64,000 bases of DNA, taken from positions 4,154,001-4,218,000 of the forward strand of contig NZ_CP011047.1 in assembly GCF_000982825.1 (NCBI RefSeq). The letters are read 5' to 3'. The stretch is from Cronobacter sakazakii (GTDB lineage: Bacteria > Pseudomonadota > Gammaproteobacteria > Enterobacterales > Enterobacteriaceae). The notes under the pieces were generated by a model that had not been told where the DNA came from, searched no databases, and worked only from the letters and a program-made list of their open reading frames with translations. Made by a program: the position numbers and the translations under genes. The stretch's first letter is position 1, and each line of letters opens with the position of its first letter. Positions 25,162-32,892 of the stretch are shown piece after piece.

Positions 25162-25848
25162 ATGAAAACAGTCAGTCTGCAAGAGATGTACCGCGCTGCG
25201 AACGAGAAGACTCTCGCTATCTGGGCGAAAAACGCAGGCATCGGGGAAGTCAGAAAAGAAAACTACTACGATCCGCTAAAGCTTGCGCTTGCCACCGGCA
25301 TACAACCGCCCGTACCCGTGAAGGTTTCACGTCTGATGAACGAACTGAAACAACGCAATCAGGAGGATCCGCTTGCCGATATTCTGCCTGCCCACGGTTT
25401 TCATTTTACTTTTTTACCTCTGACGTTACCGCTTTATCACGTAAACGAGCCATTGCCCGCGAAAGTGGAGCAACTGACCACAATCTGGCCTCCGTTTGAT
25501 GCGAAAAAAATTATTATCCGAAATCTTCGGTTAGTGGCGCTGCCCGGTCAGTTACTGCTGGCGGGCATTCCTGAAAACCCGGCGATAGCCCTGCGTCAGT
25601 CATTCTGCGAAAAGGTGCTGGAGAGTGACTGGAAAAATGAGTTACTGCAGCGTCATCACGGCAGCGCGTTACCCGCGCCATTCTGGCACAGCACGCTTCT
25701 GCGCTATAACGCCGCGTTTTTGCCCGCCACGCTACGTCAATTTTTTCTTAAGCGTCAGGACATAGATTTCGGCGATGTCACCGGCGAATTGATATCAGCG
25801 AGGGTTAACTACAACTGGACGCAATGTTATCCATTAAGGATTAACTGA
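25162..25848 (+). CDS. 2H-phosphoesterase-like protein of unknown function
   Basis: 228 residues, not recognised as a named family. Two HxTx motifs, HFTF at 81-84 and HSTL at 176-179, are about 95 residues apart and each sits after a hydrophobic strand, as in 2H phosphoesterases (2'-5' RNA ligase / cyclic phosphodiesterase fold). No signal peptide. Preceded by AAGG and flanked by regulator-type genes, without an obvious operon partner. Enzymatic role is an inference from the motif pair only. Confidence 0.55.
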   Translation: MKTVSLQEMYRAANEKTLAIWAKNAGIGEVRKENYYDPLKLALATGIQPPVPVKVSRLMNELKQRNQEDPLADILPAHGFHFTFLPLTLPLYHVNEPLPAKVEQLTTIWPPFDAKKIIIRNLRLVALPGQLLLAGIPENPAIALRQSFCEKVLESDWKNELLQRHHGSALPAPFWHSTLLRYNAAFLPATLRQFFLKRQDIDFGDVTGELISARVNYNWTQCYPLRIN

Positions 25849-26047
25849 GCGAGGTGATGATATCTCAAAGGCTGGTTTTTCTTTCAGGCCATGCCGGAGC
25901 AGAGTAAAGACCAGTGTATTTAACGCGTACGCTGCATTCAACTCGGCTTGCTGATGATTTATCTTCTTGCGGCTTATTTAATTCTTTCAAAAATACCTCT
26001 CATCCGTTTATGGTAAATATCCATTCCCGGTGAAAATAAGGTTACCT

Positions 26048-26866
26048 ATGCCTGGCGAAAAAGAGAATAAAGACTGGGTCAAACTCGCACAAACGCCGGG
26101 AAAAATAGAACGCATTGAAGCCTATTTCAGTGGACATGGCTATGAACCACATCGGCATGATACCTACGCCATCGGCAGAACATTATCCGGCGTGCAGCGC
26201 TTTCATTATCGGGACGGTAAAAAGCACAGCCTGCCTGGTGGGACGATGGTCTTACATCCGGACGAAATTCATGATGGCGAAGCGGGGACAACCGAAGGCT
26301 TTCAGTATCGGATGTTGTATATCGATCCTGCGTTAATTCAGAAAATCCTCGGCGGAAAACCCTTGCCCTTTATTCCAGGTGGGATCTCATCCGATCCCCG
26401 GCTTTATGCGGCGACGGAACCTCTGTTAAAAGCCCCTGAAGAATCTTTTGATGCACTGGAAGAAGAGGATGCGCTCTATGATCTTGCCCGGACGATGGCG
26501 AGTATTGGAGGGCAGCGTTTTCGCCGGTGTCTGGTGGATTACCGTTCTGCGGAAAGCGCACGCGAATATATTCAAACAGAATTTACCCAGAATATTACGC
26601 TGGAGACGTTATCCGCCGTCAGTGGCAAAGATCGCTGGAGCCTGAGCCGGGATTTTCGGGCGCTTTATGGCACGAGTCCTTATCGATATGTGACGATGCG
26701 CCGCCTTGAATATTGTCGGCGGAAGATTCAGGCAGGGTTGACGCTGGCTGAAGCCGCGACGGAAGCCGGGTTTTCCGATCAAAGCCATATGACTCGCCAG
26801 TTTATTAAAACGTTTGGTCTCTCGCCGGGACGCTGGCAAAAATTTATACAAAACAGCCAGCGCTAA
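26048..26866 (+). CDS. AraC-family regulator with arabinose-binding-like cupin
   Basis: 272 residues. The sensor domain (EPHRHDTYAIGRTLSGVQRFHY, MVLHPDEIHDGEAG) is followed by a DNA-binding pair of helix-turn-helices (LETLSAVSGKDRWSLSRDFRALYGTSPYRYVTMRRLEYCRR, AATEAGFSDQSHMTRQFIKTFGLSPGRW). The ATG at 26048 has AAGG upstream; a GTG at 26030 is an alternative. The cupin gene follows 74 bp downstream on the same strand. Confidence 0.9.
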   Translation: MPGEKENKDWVKLAQTPGKIERIEAYFSGHGYEPHRHDTYAIGRTLSGVQRFHYRDGKKHSLPGGTMVLHPDEIHDGEAGTTEGFQYRMLYIDPALIQKILGGKPLPFIPGGISSDPRLYAATEPLLKAPEESFDALEEEDALYDLARTMASIGGQRFRRCLVDYRSAESAREYIQTEFTQNITLETLSAVSGKDRWSLSRDFRALYGTSPYRYVTMRRLEYCRRKIQAGLTLAEAATEAGFSDQSHMTRQFIKTFGLSPGRWQKFIQNSQR

Positions 26867-26940
26867 GTTGCACGATCGTTCAAGACCATTGCTGTAGCCT
26901 TACTCTATCCTCGATGTTCTCAACCACAGGGAGCATGACA

Positions 26941-27303
26941 ATGTATTATCCCATTAATCTTGAACAGAAATTTTCTCTCTTCAATACGTACTGGCAGCCG
27001 AAAGTCATCGCCCAAATGAATGACTACCAGTTCAAGGTAGTGAAAATCGAAGGCGACTTTATATGGCATTCGCATCCTGAAACCGACGAAGCATTTATTG
27101 TAATTGAAGGCGTATTACGGATTGATTTTCGGGACGGCCACGTGTTCGTCGGCCCGGGTGAAATGTACGTTGTACCCAAAGGCATCGAGCATAAAACCTC
27201 TGCTGAGGCGGCGGTAAAAATGATGATGATCGAACCCTGCGGGGTGCTCAATACCGGGCACGAAGGAGGAGCGCGCACCGCAGAGAACGATGTCTGGATC
27301 TAA
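26941..27303 (+). CDS. Single-domain cupin protein
   Basis: 120 residues. Cupin motif 1 (WHSHPETDEAFIVIEGVLRIDF) supplies His, His and Glu ligands; motif 2 (GPGEMYVVPKGIEHKT) supplies the last His. Small cupins of this type bind a divalent metal; the substrate is unknown. The start at 26941 is chosen because AGGGAG lies a normal distance upstream; an ATG at 26935 is too close to it. Possibly controlled by the AraC regulator in front. Confidence 0.87.
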   Translation: MYYPINLEQKFSLFNTYWQPKVIAQMNDYQFKVVKIEGDFIWHSHPETDEAFIVIEGVLRIDFRDGHVFVGPGEMYVVPKGIEHKTSAEAAVKMMMIEPCGVLNTGHEGGARTAENDVWI

Positions 27304-27316
27304 CGAGGAAAGAGAT

Positions 27317-27340
27317 CAAACCAGTCGACGGGCTGGTTTG
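27317..27340 (+). terminator. Stem-loop after the cupin gene
   Basis: CAAACCAG / CTGGTTTG 8-bp stem, 14 bp after the cupin stop, without a clear U-run. Weak terminator candidate. Confidence 0.4.
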
Positions 27341-27372
27341 AGAGCGTAACAGCGGTTCTGTCACCTGCCGCG

Positions 27373-27481
27373 CCATAACCAAACGCTCTTTGCGCACACG
27401 CGTGGAAATGAAAGCCACTTTTGACGCTATCGTCCCAAATGTGTCCCACATGGAAAAAAAGGAGGCAAACAGTAAAGAGTA
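27373..27481 (+). pseudogene. Probable C-terminal remnant of an argU-integrating phage integrase
   Basis: In one plus-strand frame the segment ends KATFDAIVPNVSHMEKKEA and then six more codons to a TAG at 27479-27481, 16 bp from the tRNA-Arg gene. The tail resembles the C-terminus of the DLP12/lambdoid integrase (...SIFGTSVPNMSH...KEG), which E. coli carries beside the same tRNA. No catalytic domain remains upstream; the cupin gene takes its place. This is a short match made from memory, so confidence is moderate. Confidence 0.5.
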
Positions 27482-27497
27482 GGTGATTGAATAATCA

Positions 27498-27574
<77 letters not shown>

Positions 27575-27782
27575 CTCGTGAAGAGGCGTTTCACGTTTTC
27601 TCTGCCGGTAGCAGTGTGAAACGCCTGGAATTATACGGTCAGTACCAAGTGAGTCAATGGCTTTCGAACCGCCTGCTGGACAATTGAGCGAAAGACATAA
27701 ACGAAAACTGACAGCACGGCGCGCTTCTGACAGAATATCCTCATCCCCTCTTCTTTTGATTACAGACGGAATCTTCTCTCTG

Positions 27783-28649
27783 ATGGCAGCAAAGATTATT
27801 GACGGTAAAACGATTGCGCAGCAGGTGCGGCTTGAAGTTGCCGAAAAAGTGAAAGCGCGCGTGGCGGCCGGAAAACGCGCTCCCGGGCTTGCGGTTGTGC
27901 TCGTTGGCGCGAACCCGGCATCGCAGATTTATGTCGGCAGCAAACGTAAGGCTTGTGAGGAAGTGGGCTTTGTGTCCCGCTCTTACGATCTGCCGGAAAC
28001 CACCAGCGAAGCTGAGCTGCTGGCGCTGATTGACGAGCTGAACGCCGACGCCGCGATTGACGGCATTCTGGTTCAGCTGCCGCTGCCGGCCGGTATCGAT
28101 AACGTGAAGGTGCTGGAGCGCATCGCGCCGGATAAAGACGTGGACGGCTTCCATCCGTATAACGTTGGCCGCCTGTGCCAGCGCGCGCCGCGTCTGCGCC
28201 CGTGTACGCCGCGCGGTATCGTCACGCTGCTTGAGCGTTACAACATCGACACTTATGGCCTGAATGCCGTGGTGATCGGCGCGTCCAATATCGTCGGCCG
28301 CCCGATGAGCATGGAGCTATTACTGGCGGGTTGCACCACCACAGTGACCCACCGCTTCACCAAAAATCTGCGTCAGCATGTCGAAAATGCCGATTTGCTG
28401 ATCGTCGCGGTCGGCAAGCCGGGCTTTATTCCGGGCGAGTGGATCAAAGAAGGTGCCATCGTGATTGATGTCGGCATCAACCGTCTGGAAAACGGCAAAG
28501 TGGTCGGCGACGTGGTGTTTGAAGAGGCGGCCAAGCGCGCCAGCTACATTACGCCTGTGCCGGGCGGCGTTGGCCCGATGACGGTCGCCACGCTTATTGA
28601 GAACACGCTGCAGGCGTGCGTTGAATACCATGACGGCGAGGAGGCATAA
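27783..28649 (+). CDS. folD: Bifunctional methylene-THF dehydrogenase/cyclohydrolase
   Basis: Interconverts 5,10-methylene- and 10-formyl-tetrahydrofolate for purine and formyl-Met synthesis. 288 residues, the same length as E. coli FolD. Visible are YVGSKRKACEEVG (catalytic Lys), the ILVQLPLPAGID and DKDVDGFHPYNVGRL signatures, the GASNIVGRPMSMELL nucleotide site and TPVPGGVGPMTVATL. The start at 27783 (MAAKIIDGKTI) is standard; the upstream extension is non-coding. It is one base before ybcJ. Confidence 0.97.
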   Translation: MAAKIIDGKTIAQQVRLEVAEKVKARVAAGKRAPGLAVVLVGANPASQIYVGSKRKACEEVGFVSRSYDLPETTSEAELLALIDELNADAAIDGILVQLPLPAGIDNVKVLERIAPDKDVDGFHPYNVGRLCQRAPRLRPCTPRGIVTLLERYNIDTYGLNAVVIGASNIVGRPMSMELLLAGCTTTVTHRFTKNLRQHVENADLLIVAVGKPGFIPGEWIKEGAIVIDVGINRLENGKVVGDVVFEEAAKRASYITPVPGGVGPMTVATLIENTLQACVEYHDGEEA

Positions 28650-28650
28650 C

Positions 28651-28863
28651 ATGGCAACATTTTCTTTAGGTAAACACCCTCACGTCGAACTGTGCGACCT
28701 GCTGAAGCTCGAAGGCTGGAGCGAAAGCGGCGCGCAGGCGAAAATCGTGATTTCCGAAGGTCTGGTGACCGTCGACGGCGCGGTGGAAACCCGCAAGCGC
28801 TGCAAAATCGTCGCCGGACAAACCGTCAGCTTCGACGGTCAGAGCGTCACGGTCACGGCGTGA
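28651..28863 (+). CDS. ybcJ: S4-domain RNA-binding protein
   Basis: 70 residues that are almost entirely one S4 domain: VELCDLLKLEGWSESGAQAKIVISEGLVTVDG, then ETRKRCKIVAGQTVSFDG. E. coli YbcJ binds RNA and has been linked to ribosome biology. Its GAGGAG ribosome site is inside the folD end and the two form an operon. A strong terminator follows. Confidence 0.94.
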   Translation: MATFSLGKHPHVELCDLLKLEGWSESGAQAKIVISEGLVTVDGAVETRKRCKIVAGQTVSFDGQSVTVTA

Positions 28864-28871
28864 ATATCATA

Positions 28872-28896
28872 AAAACGGCGGGTTTCCCGCCGTTTT
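28872..28896. terminator. Bidirectional terminator after ybcJ
   Basis: Perfect 11-bp stem AAAACGGCGGG / CCCGCCGTTTT with a TTT loop, between convergent ybcJ and the membrane-protein gene. It works in both directions by its A/T flanks. Confidence 0.9.
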
Positions 28897-28902
28897 GCAG
28901 TT

Positions 28903-29847
28903 CTAATTACAGATTTTCCCTTCTTCACAATGCCATTTGCCGTCAACCAGCACATCACTGGAAGGCACTTGCAAGTCGAACTGACGACCTTCCACTTCCC
29001 ACTCCAGCAATTTGTCTTTTCCAGGCACGGAAAATTTAATGGTTACCGGCGCGTACCGACGATACTCACTGCCAACCGGGCTCGCTGAGCCGGTAATACC
29101 CTGTGCCGCCAGCATGTCTGTCCAGGGTTTCTTTATATGAACCACCGTATTTACCTGGCGGAAATTAATCATAAGCAAAGAGCCTTCGGTCACGCGAGTA
29201 AGCATCCGTCCGTTAACCACTGCCGCAATCATCATTACTAATGGTGCAATCCAGAGAAACCGCCGCTGACGGAGCTGACGTCGTGGCACGGGGTTGCGTT
29301 TGCTTTCCCGCAGATAAGTCTGAAGCGTTGCAAGCCACAAGGAAATAAATAAACCGCACAGAATAGAGGTAGCCGCAACATACAATAGATCGAGCCAGCT
29401 CTTACGACCAATAAGATAAGCATATATCAGGCCGAGACAAGCAAACCCGTACCATAAGCGGCTCAGGCGCGGGAAGCCTTTTGACAGGTAATCATCTTCT
29501 CTGTAAGGCTGTTTTTTACGTCGCAATCGGTTTTTGTAGCGAACAGGCATGCCAGGCCCGCGCTTGCGCTGTTGCCGTCTTAAGTGACGAAGCCATAAGA
29601 CCCCTCCCCAAAGGAGCAAACGCCACAGAATCAAGCCAGGCGCGCCTAAAAGGAGCGAGGTCATAAGCAACATAAATCCGAATGCGACCGCCAGGAGTGA
29701 AAAATATATCCCATCGCCTGCCGTGAGATTTTCCGGTACATAACCAATTGAAGCGCAATAGCTAAAAAGCACCATCGCGCCTGCCGCCAGGCTCAACTTA
29801 AAAAGCAACGAGACAAATTTATCCAGATTATCCAGCATGTTATTCAT
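28903..29847 (-). CDS. Uncharacterised multi-pass membrane protein
   Basis: 314 residues, family not recognised. Two hydrophobic segments near the N-terminus (LAAGAMVLFSYCASIGYV, YFLLAVAF-type region to WGGVLW) are followed by a very basic cytoplasmic linker (RHLRRQQRKRGPG, RYKNRLRRKKQPYRED). Three more membrane segments (about 133-150, 155-175, 200-220) lead to a C-terminal domain of about 95 residues that is probably periplasmic and ends in a Cys-pair region (WHCEEGKICN). Lower GC than folD and no operon partner. Function cannot be inferred. Confidence 0.75.
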   Translation of the reverse strand: MNNMLDNLDKFVSLLFKLSLAAGAMVLFSYCASIGYVPENLTAGDGIYFSLLAVAFGFMLLMTSLLLGAPGLILWRLLLWGGVLWLRHLRRQQRKRGPGMPVRYKNRLRRKKQPYREDDYLSKGFPRLSRLWYGFACLGLIYAYLIGRKSWLDLLYVAATSILCGLFISLWLATLQTYLRESKRNPVPRRQLRQRRFLWIAPLVMMIAAVVNGRMLTRVTEGSLLMINFRQVNTVVHIKKPWTDMLAAQGITGSASPVGSEYRRYAPVTIKFSVPGKDKLLEWEVEGRQFDLQVPSSDVLVDGKWHCEEGKICN

Positions 29848-30010
29848 TTAATTTCCTGATTTCCCCTTAATCGCGGCCCCCAATAATAGTAGACCGCAAT
29901 ATTAATTCCCCTTATGACGTAAGGTTTTTCCTGACAGACTTCTAAGAATCACAATTTTGTCTAATACGAAATTAAATTTTAATTGCGACGAAAAAATAAT
30001 TAACAGACGA

Positions 30011-30043
30011 TAGGTAGAACGTTCTACTAGAACGTTCTACCTA
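30011..30043. promoter_or_regulatory. 33-bp perfect double palindrome, probable LacI-family operator
   Basis: TAGGTAGAACGTTCTA, one C, then its exact reverse complement TAGAACGTTCTACCTA. Each half also contains a self-palindromic TAGAACGTTCTA (30015-30026 and 30028-30039) with the central ACGT-type step bound by LacI/MalI proteins. It lies 50 bp upstream of the PTS gene, whose downstream neighbour is a MalI-like repressor. The two 12-mers are 13 bp apart centre to centre. Confidence 0.75.
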
Positions 30044-30092
30044 CTATAAAACAGGGCACAAAAAGTCCGGCTGTTCCAATCGGGGGATCGGT

Positions 30093-31592
30093 ATGAGTCT
30101 GATAACAGGTTTCGTTAAATCGCTGTCAAAATTGTCGATGATAGGCCGCGCGCTGATGCTGCCTATTTCGCTGCTGCCCGCCGCCGGTCTGCTGCTGGCG
30201 TTTGGCGATAAGTTCCATCTGCCGCTGATGATGAACGCGGGCGGGGTTATTTTCGATAACCTGCCGCTGCTGTTCGCCATCGGCTCCGCCGTCGGTCTGG
30301 CGTCGGAATCCGGCATCGCGGCGCTCTCGGCGGCGGTCTCGGTCTTTATCATTAACATCACCATCAGCACGCAGCTTGGCATCACGCAGGAAATGGCGGC
30401 GAGCGGCGGCAAATACGCCATGGTGGTCGGCATTCCCACGCTGCAGATGGGCGTGTTCGGCGGGCTGATTTCAGGCATTCTCGCCGCATGGTGTTATAAC
30501 CGCTTCCACACGCTGCAACTGCCGGAGTTCCTGGGGTTCTTCTCCGGCAAACGGTTTGTGGCGATCGCCGCGGCGTTTCTTTCCTTCCTGCTTGGGCTGG
30601 CGCTGCCGTATGTCTGGCAGCATATTCAGGCGGGCATCGACGCGCTGTCGGTTATTGTTAACGGTGATAACCAGGCGGCCTCGACGTTTATCTTCGGGCT
30701 GGTAGAGCGCGCGCTGATCCCGCTGGGCCTGCACCATATCTGGTATCCGTCGTTCTGGTATTCGTTTGGCGATTACACCACCCAGAGCGGCCAGGTTATC
30801 CACGGCGATCAGACCATCTGGTTCAAAATGCTGGAAGAAGGCGTGAAAAGCTTCAGCAGTAATACCTACCAGAACGCCGGTAAGTTTATGCAGGGCGAGT
30901 TCCCGCTGATGCTGTTCGCGCTGCCGGCGGCGTGTCTCGCGATGTATCACGAAGCCAGTACGAAGAATAAGAAAATCGCCTCCGGTATTCTTTTCTCCGC
31001 CGCGCTGACCTGTTTTCTGACGGGGATCACGGAGCCGGTTGAATTTACCTTTATTTTTGTCGCGCCGGTGTTGTATGTATTTAACGCCATCATGGCGGGG
31101 CTTGCGTATATGTCCATGTATTTACTGGACGCGCATATTGCCAAATCGTTCTCCGCCGGGCTTATCGACTATATTTCGTTCGGCATTCTGCCCTCTTTTA
31201 ACGGCTATCAGACGCACTATCTGAACGCGGTTATCGTCGGCATTCCGATGGCGATTATTTACTACTTCACCTTCCGCTTTGTTATCCGCCGTTTTGATGT
31301 GAAAACGCCGGGCCGCGTGGATGTCACCGCCAGTGCGGATGATAAAACCGATGCGGAACTGGCGGGCAATATTGTGGGCCTGCTGGGTGGTAAAGAGAAC
31401 ATCACCAGCGTCGGCGCCTGTATTACGCGCCTGCGTCTGGAAGTGGCGCGACCGGATCTCGTTGATAAAGACGGGCTGAACGGGCTTGGCGCGCGCGGCG
31501 TGGTGTTTGTGGGCGATAACGGTATTCAGGTGATTTTCGGGGCGCGCGCGCAGTTCATCGCGCAAAGTCTGTCAGGCATGACGGGGAAATAG
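30093..31592 (+). CDS. PTS glucose/maltose-family EIICB transporter
   Basis: 499 residues. The EIIC domain (about 1-385) has around ten membrane segments and family blocks LMLPISLLPAAGLLLAFG, LIPLGLHHIWYPSFWY and FLTGITEPVEFTFIF (substrate-site Glu-Pro). After a linker the EIIB domain carries the phosphorylated Cys443 in VGACITRLRL. It resembles MalX and NagE-type permeases, and the MalI-like repressor next to it supports the MalX side, but E. coli MalX is about 530 residues and the sugar is not certain. No EIIA is present; Crr would supply it. Confidence 0.85.
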   Translation: MSLITGFVKSLSKLSMIGRALMLPISLLPAAGLLLAFGDKFHLPLMMNAGGVIFDNLPLLFAIGSAVGLASESGIAALSAAVSVFIINITISTQLGITQEMAASGGKYAMVVGIPTLQMGVFGGLISGILAAWCYNRFHTLQLPEFLGFFSGKRFVAIAAAFLSFLLGLALPYVWQHIQAGIDALSVIVNGDNQAASTFIFGLVERALIPLGLHHIWYPSFWYSFGDYTTQSGQVIHGDQTIWFKMLEEGVKSFSSNTYQNAGKFMQGEFPLMLFALPAACLAMYHEASTKNKKIASGILFSAALTCFLTGITEPVEFTFIFVAPVLYVFNAIMAGLAYMSMYLLDAHIAKSFSAGLIDYISFGILPSFNGYQTHYLNAVIVGIPMAIIYYFTFRFVIRRFDVKTPGRVDVTASADDKTDAELAGNIVGLLGGKENITSVGACITRLRLEVARPDLVDKDGLNGLGARGVVFVGDNGIQVIFGARAQFIAQSLSGMTGK

Positions 31593-31601
31593 CAGTGCCT
31601 G

Positions 31602-31625
31602 CGCGGGCCTCACGTCAGGCCCGCG
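31602..31625 (+). repeat. Intercistronic stem-loop between the PTS and repressor genes
   Basis: CGCGGGCCT / AGGCCCGCG perfect 9-bp stem with a CACGTC loop in the 64-bp gap. No U-run. It could lower repressor expression relative to the transporter or protect the upstream mRNA. Confidence 0.55.
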
Positions 31626-31656
31626 ACATCAGCGATAAAAGGATAAATCAGGGCAG

Positions 31657-32673
31657 ATGAAAAAGGTCAGCATTATCGATGTGGCGCGCCAGGCGGGCGT
31701 TTCGGTCTCGACGGTCTCGCTGGTGCTGCGCGAGAAGGGAAAAATCTCTGCCGCGACCATCGAAAAGGTGCATGCCGCCATTGAGGCGCTGGGCTACGTG
31801 CATAACGTCGCGGCCGCTAACCTGCGCGGTAAAACCTCGAACCTGATTGGCCTGGTCGTTGAGGATCTGAACGACCCTTTTTCGACCCGCGTGACGGCAA
31901 GCCTGGTGCAGGCGCTGGAAGCGCAGGGTTTCATGGTGTTCCTCACCCAGCCGGGGCGCGACACGAGCCGGCTTGAGAGCTGTTTTGTCTCCTTTACCCG
32001 CCAGGGCGTGGCGGGGGTGGTTTATCTCACCGCGGATTCCCGCCACCGCGCGCTGCCCGCGCCGGTCGTGCAGAGCACGCTGCCGCTGGTGGTGGTGTCG
32101 CAGTCGCCAGTAGAAGAAAAGCGCAACAGCGTGGTACGCGATAACCGCCAGGCGGGCGGGCTCGCCACGCGTTATCTGATTGAGCGCGGCCACCGTAATA
32201 TCGCCTATATCGGCGGTACGGCGGGGTGTTTAATCCGTGAGGAGCGGCTTTTCGGCTACCGCGCGGCGCTGTCGCAATACGGCTTGCCGTGGCGTGATGA
32301 GTTCGCGCCCGCCTGCGCCGAGGAGACGCTGGCGGTGAGCCAGACGGTGCGCCAGCTTCTTGAGGCGAATAACAAAATCACCGCCCTGCTGTGCCATTCG
32401 CCGCACGCGATTATCGGCTGCCTGGAAGCGATTCATCAGGTGGGCCGCACGGTGGGAAAAGATGTGTTCCTGACGCAGCAGGTGTCGTTGATTGGCTTTG
32501 AGGACATGATGCACGTGAATCTGACGTCGCCTTCGTTTACCTATGTCTCTTCCGCCAGTGAAGAGACCGGGCATCAGGCGGCGGGGTTGATCGTGCGGCT
32601 TATCCGCGAACCAGACTTGCCTGCGCAGCGGATCACGCTTTCGGGCCAGTTGATTGCGCGCGGATCGGCGTGA
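31657..32673 (+). CDS. LacI-family repressor, MalI-like
   Basis: 338 residues. The N-terminal LacI helix-turn-helix and hinge (SIIDVARQAGVSVSTVSLVLREKGKIS, LGYVHNVAAANLRG) precede a periplasmic-binding-protein-like sensor domain (SNLIGLVVEDLNDPFSTRV ... GHRNIAYIGGTAGC ... QVSLIGFEDM). The similarity to E. coli MalI is strongest in the DNA-binding part and around QQVSL. It is in the same direction as the PTS gene; in E. coli malI and malX are divergent. It probably binds the double palindrome at 30011-30043. Confidence 0.87.
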   Translation: MKKVSIIDVARQAGVSVSTVSLVLREKGKISAATIEKVHAAIEALGYVHNVAAANLRGKTSNLIGLVVEDLNDPFSTRVTASLVQALEAQGFMVFLTQPGRDTSRLESCFVSFTRQGVAGVVYLTADSRHRALPAPVVQSTLPLVVVSQSPVEEKRNSVVRDNRQAGGLATRYLIERGHRNIAYIGGTAGCLIREERLFGYRAALSQYGLPWRDEFAPACAEETLAVSQTVRQLLEANNKITALLCHSPHAIIGCLEAIHQVGRTVGKDVFLTQQVSLIGFEDMMHVNLTSPSFTYVSSASEETGHQAAGLIVRLIREPDLPAQRITLSGQLIARGSA

Positions 32674-32704
32674 TGGATGACGGTGGGCGCGCGTTTGCTT
32701 TTGT

Positions 32705-32832
32705 GGTGGGTGCGCTTCGCTTACCCACCCTACATGTTTTGCGCTTTCTTCCGTGGTGGGAGCGCTTCGCTTACCCACCCTACAACGGATGTCGCATCGT
32801 TTCGTAGGGCAGGTAAGCGCAGCGCACCTGCC
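32705..32832. repeat. Hairpin-repeat cluster, three copies
   Basis: Copies at 32705-32733 and 32755-32783 are in reverse orientation (GGTGGG...CCCACCCTAC); one at 32804-32832 is forward with a variant arm pair GGCAGGT/ACCTGCC. The compensating change in both arms of the third copy keeps the hairpin, which suggests the structure matters. Located between the repressor gene 3' end and the cysS terminator. Confidence 0.88.
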
Positions 32833-32867
32833 GAAACTACCGCAACCACTTAAACCACAGCCATAAA

Positions 32868-32892
32868 AAAAAGCGGCTTTCGCCGCTTTTTC
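32868..32892. terminator. Terminator at the cysS 3' end
   Basis: AAAAAGCGGC / GCCGCTTTTT 10-bp stem with a TTTC loop, directly abutting the cysS stop codon on the minus strand and also serving the convergent side. Confidence 0.88.
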
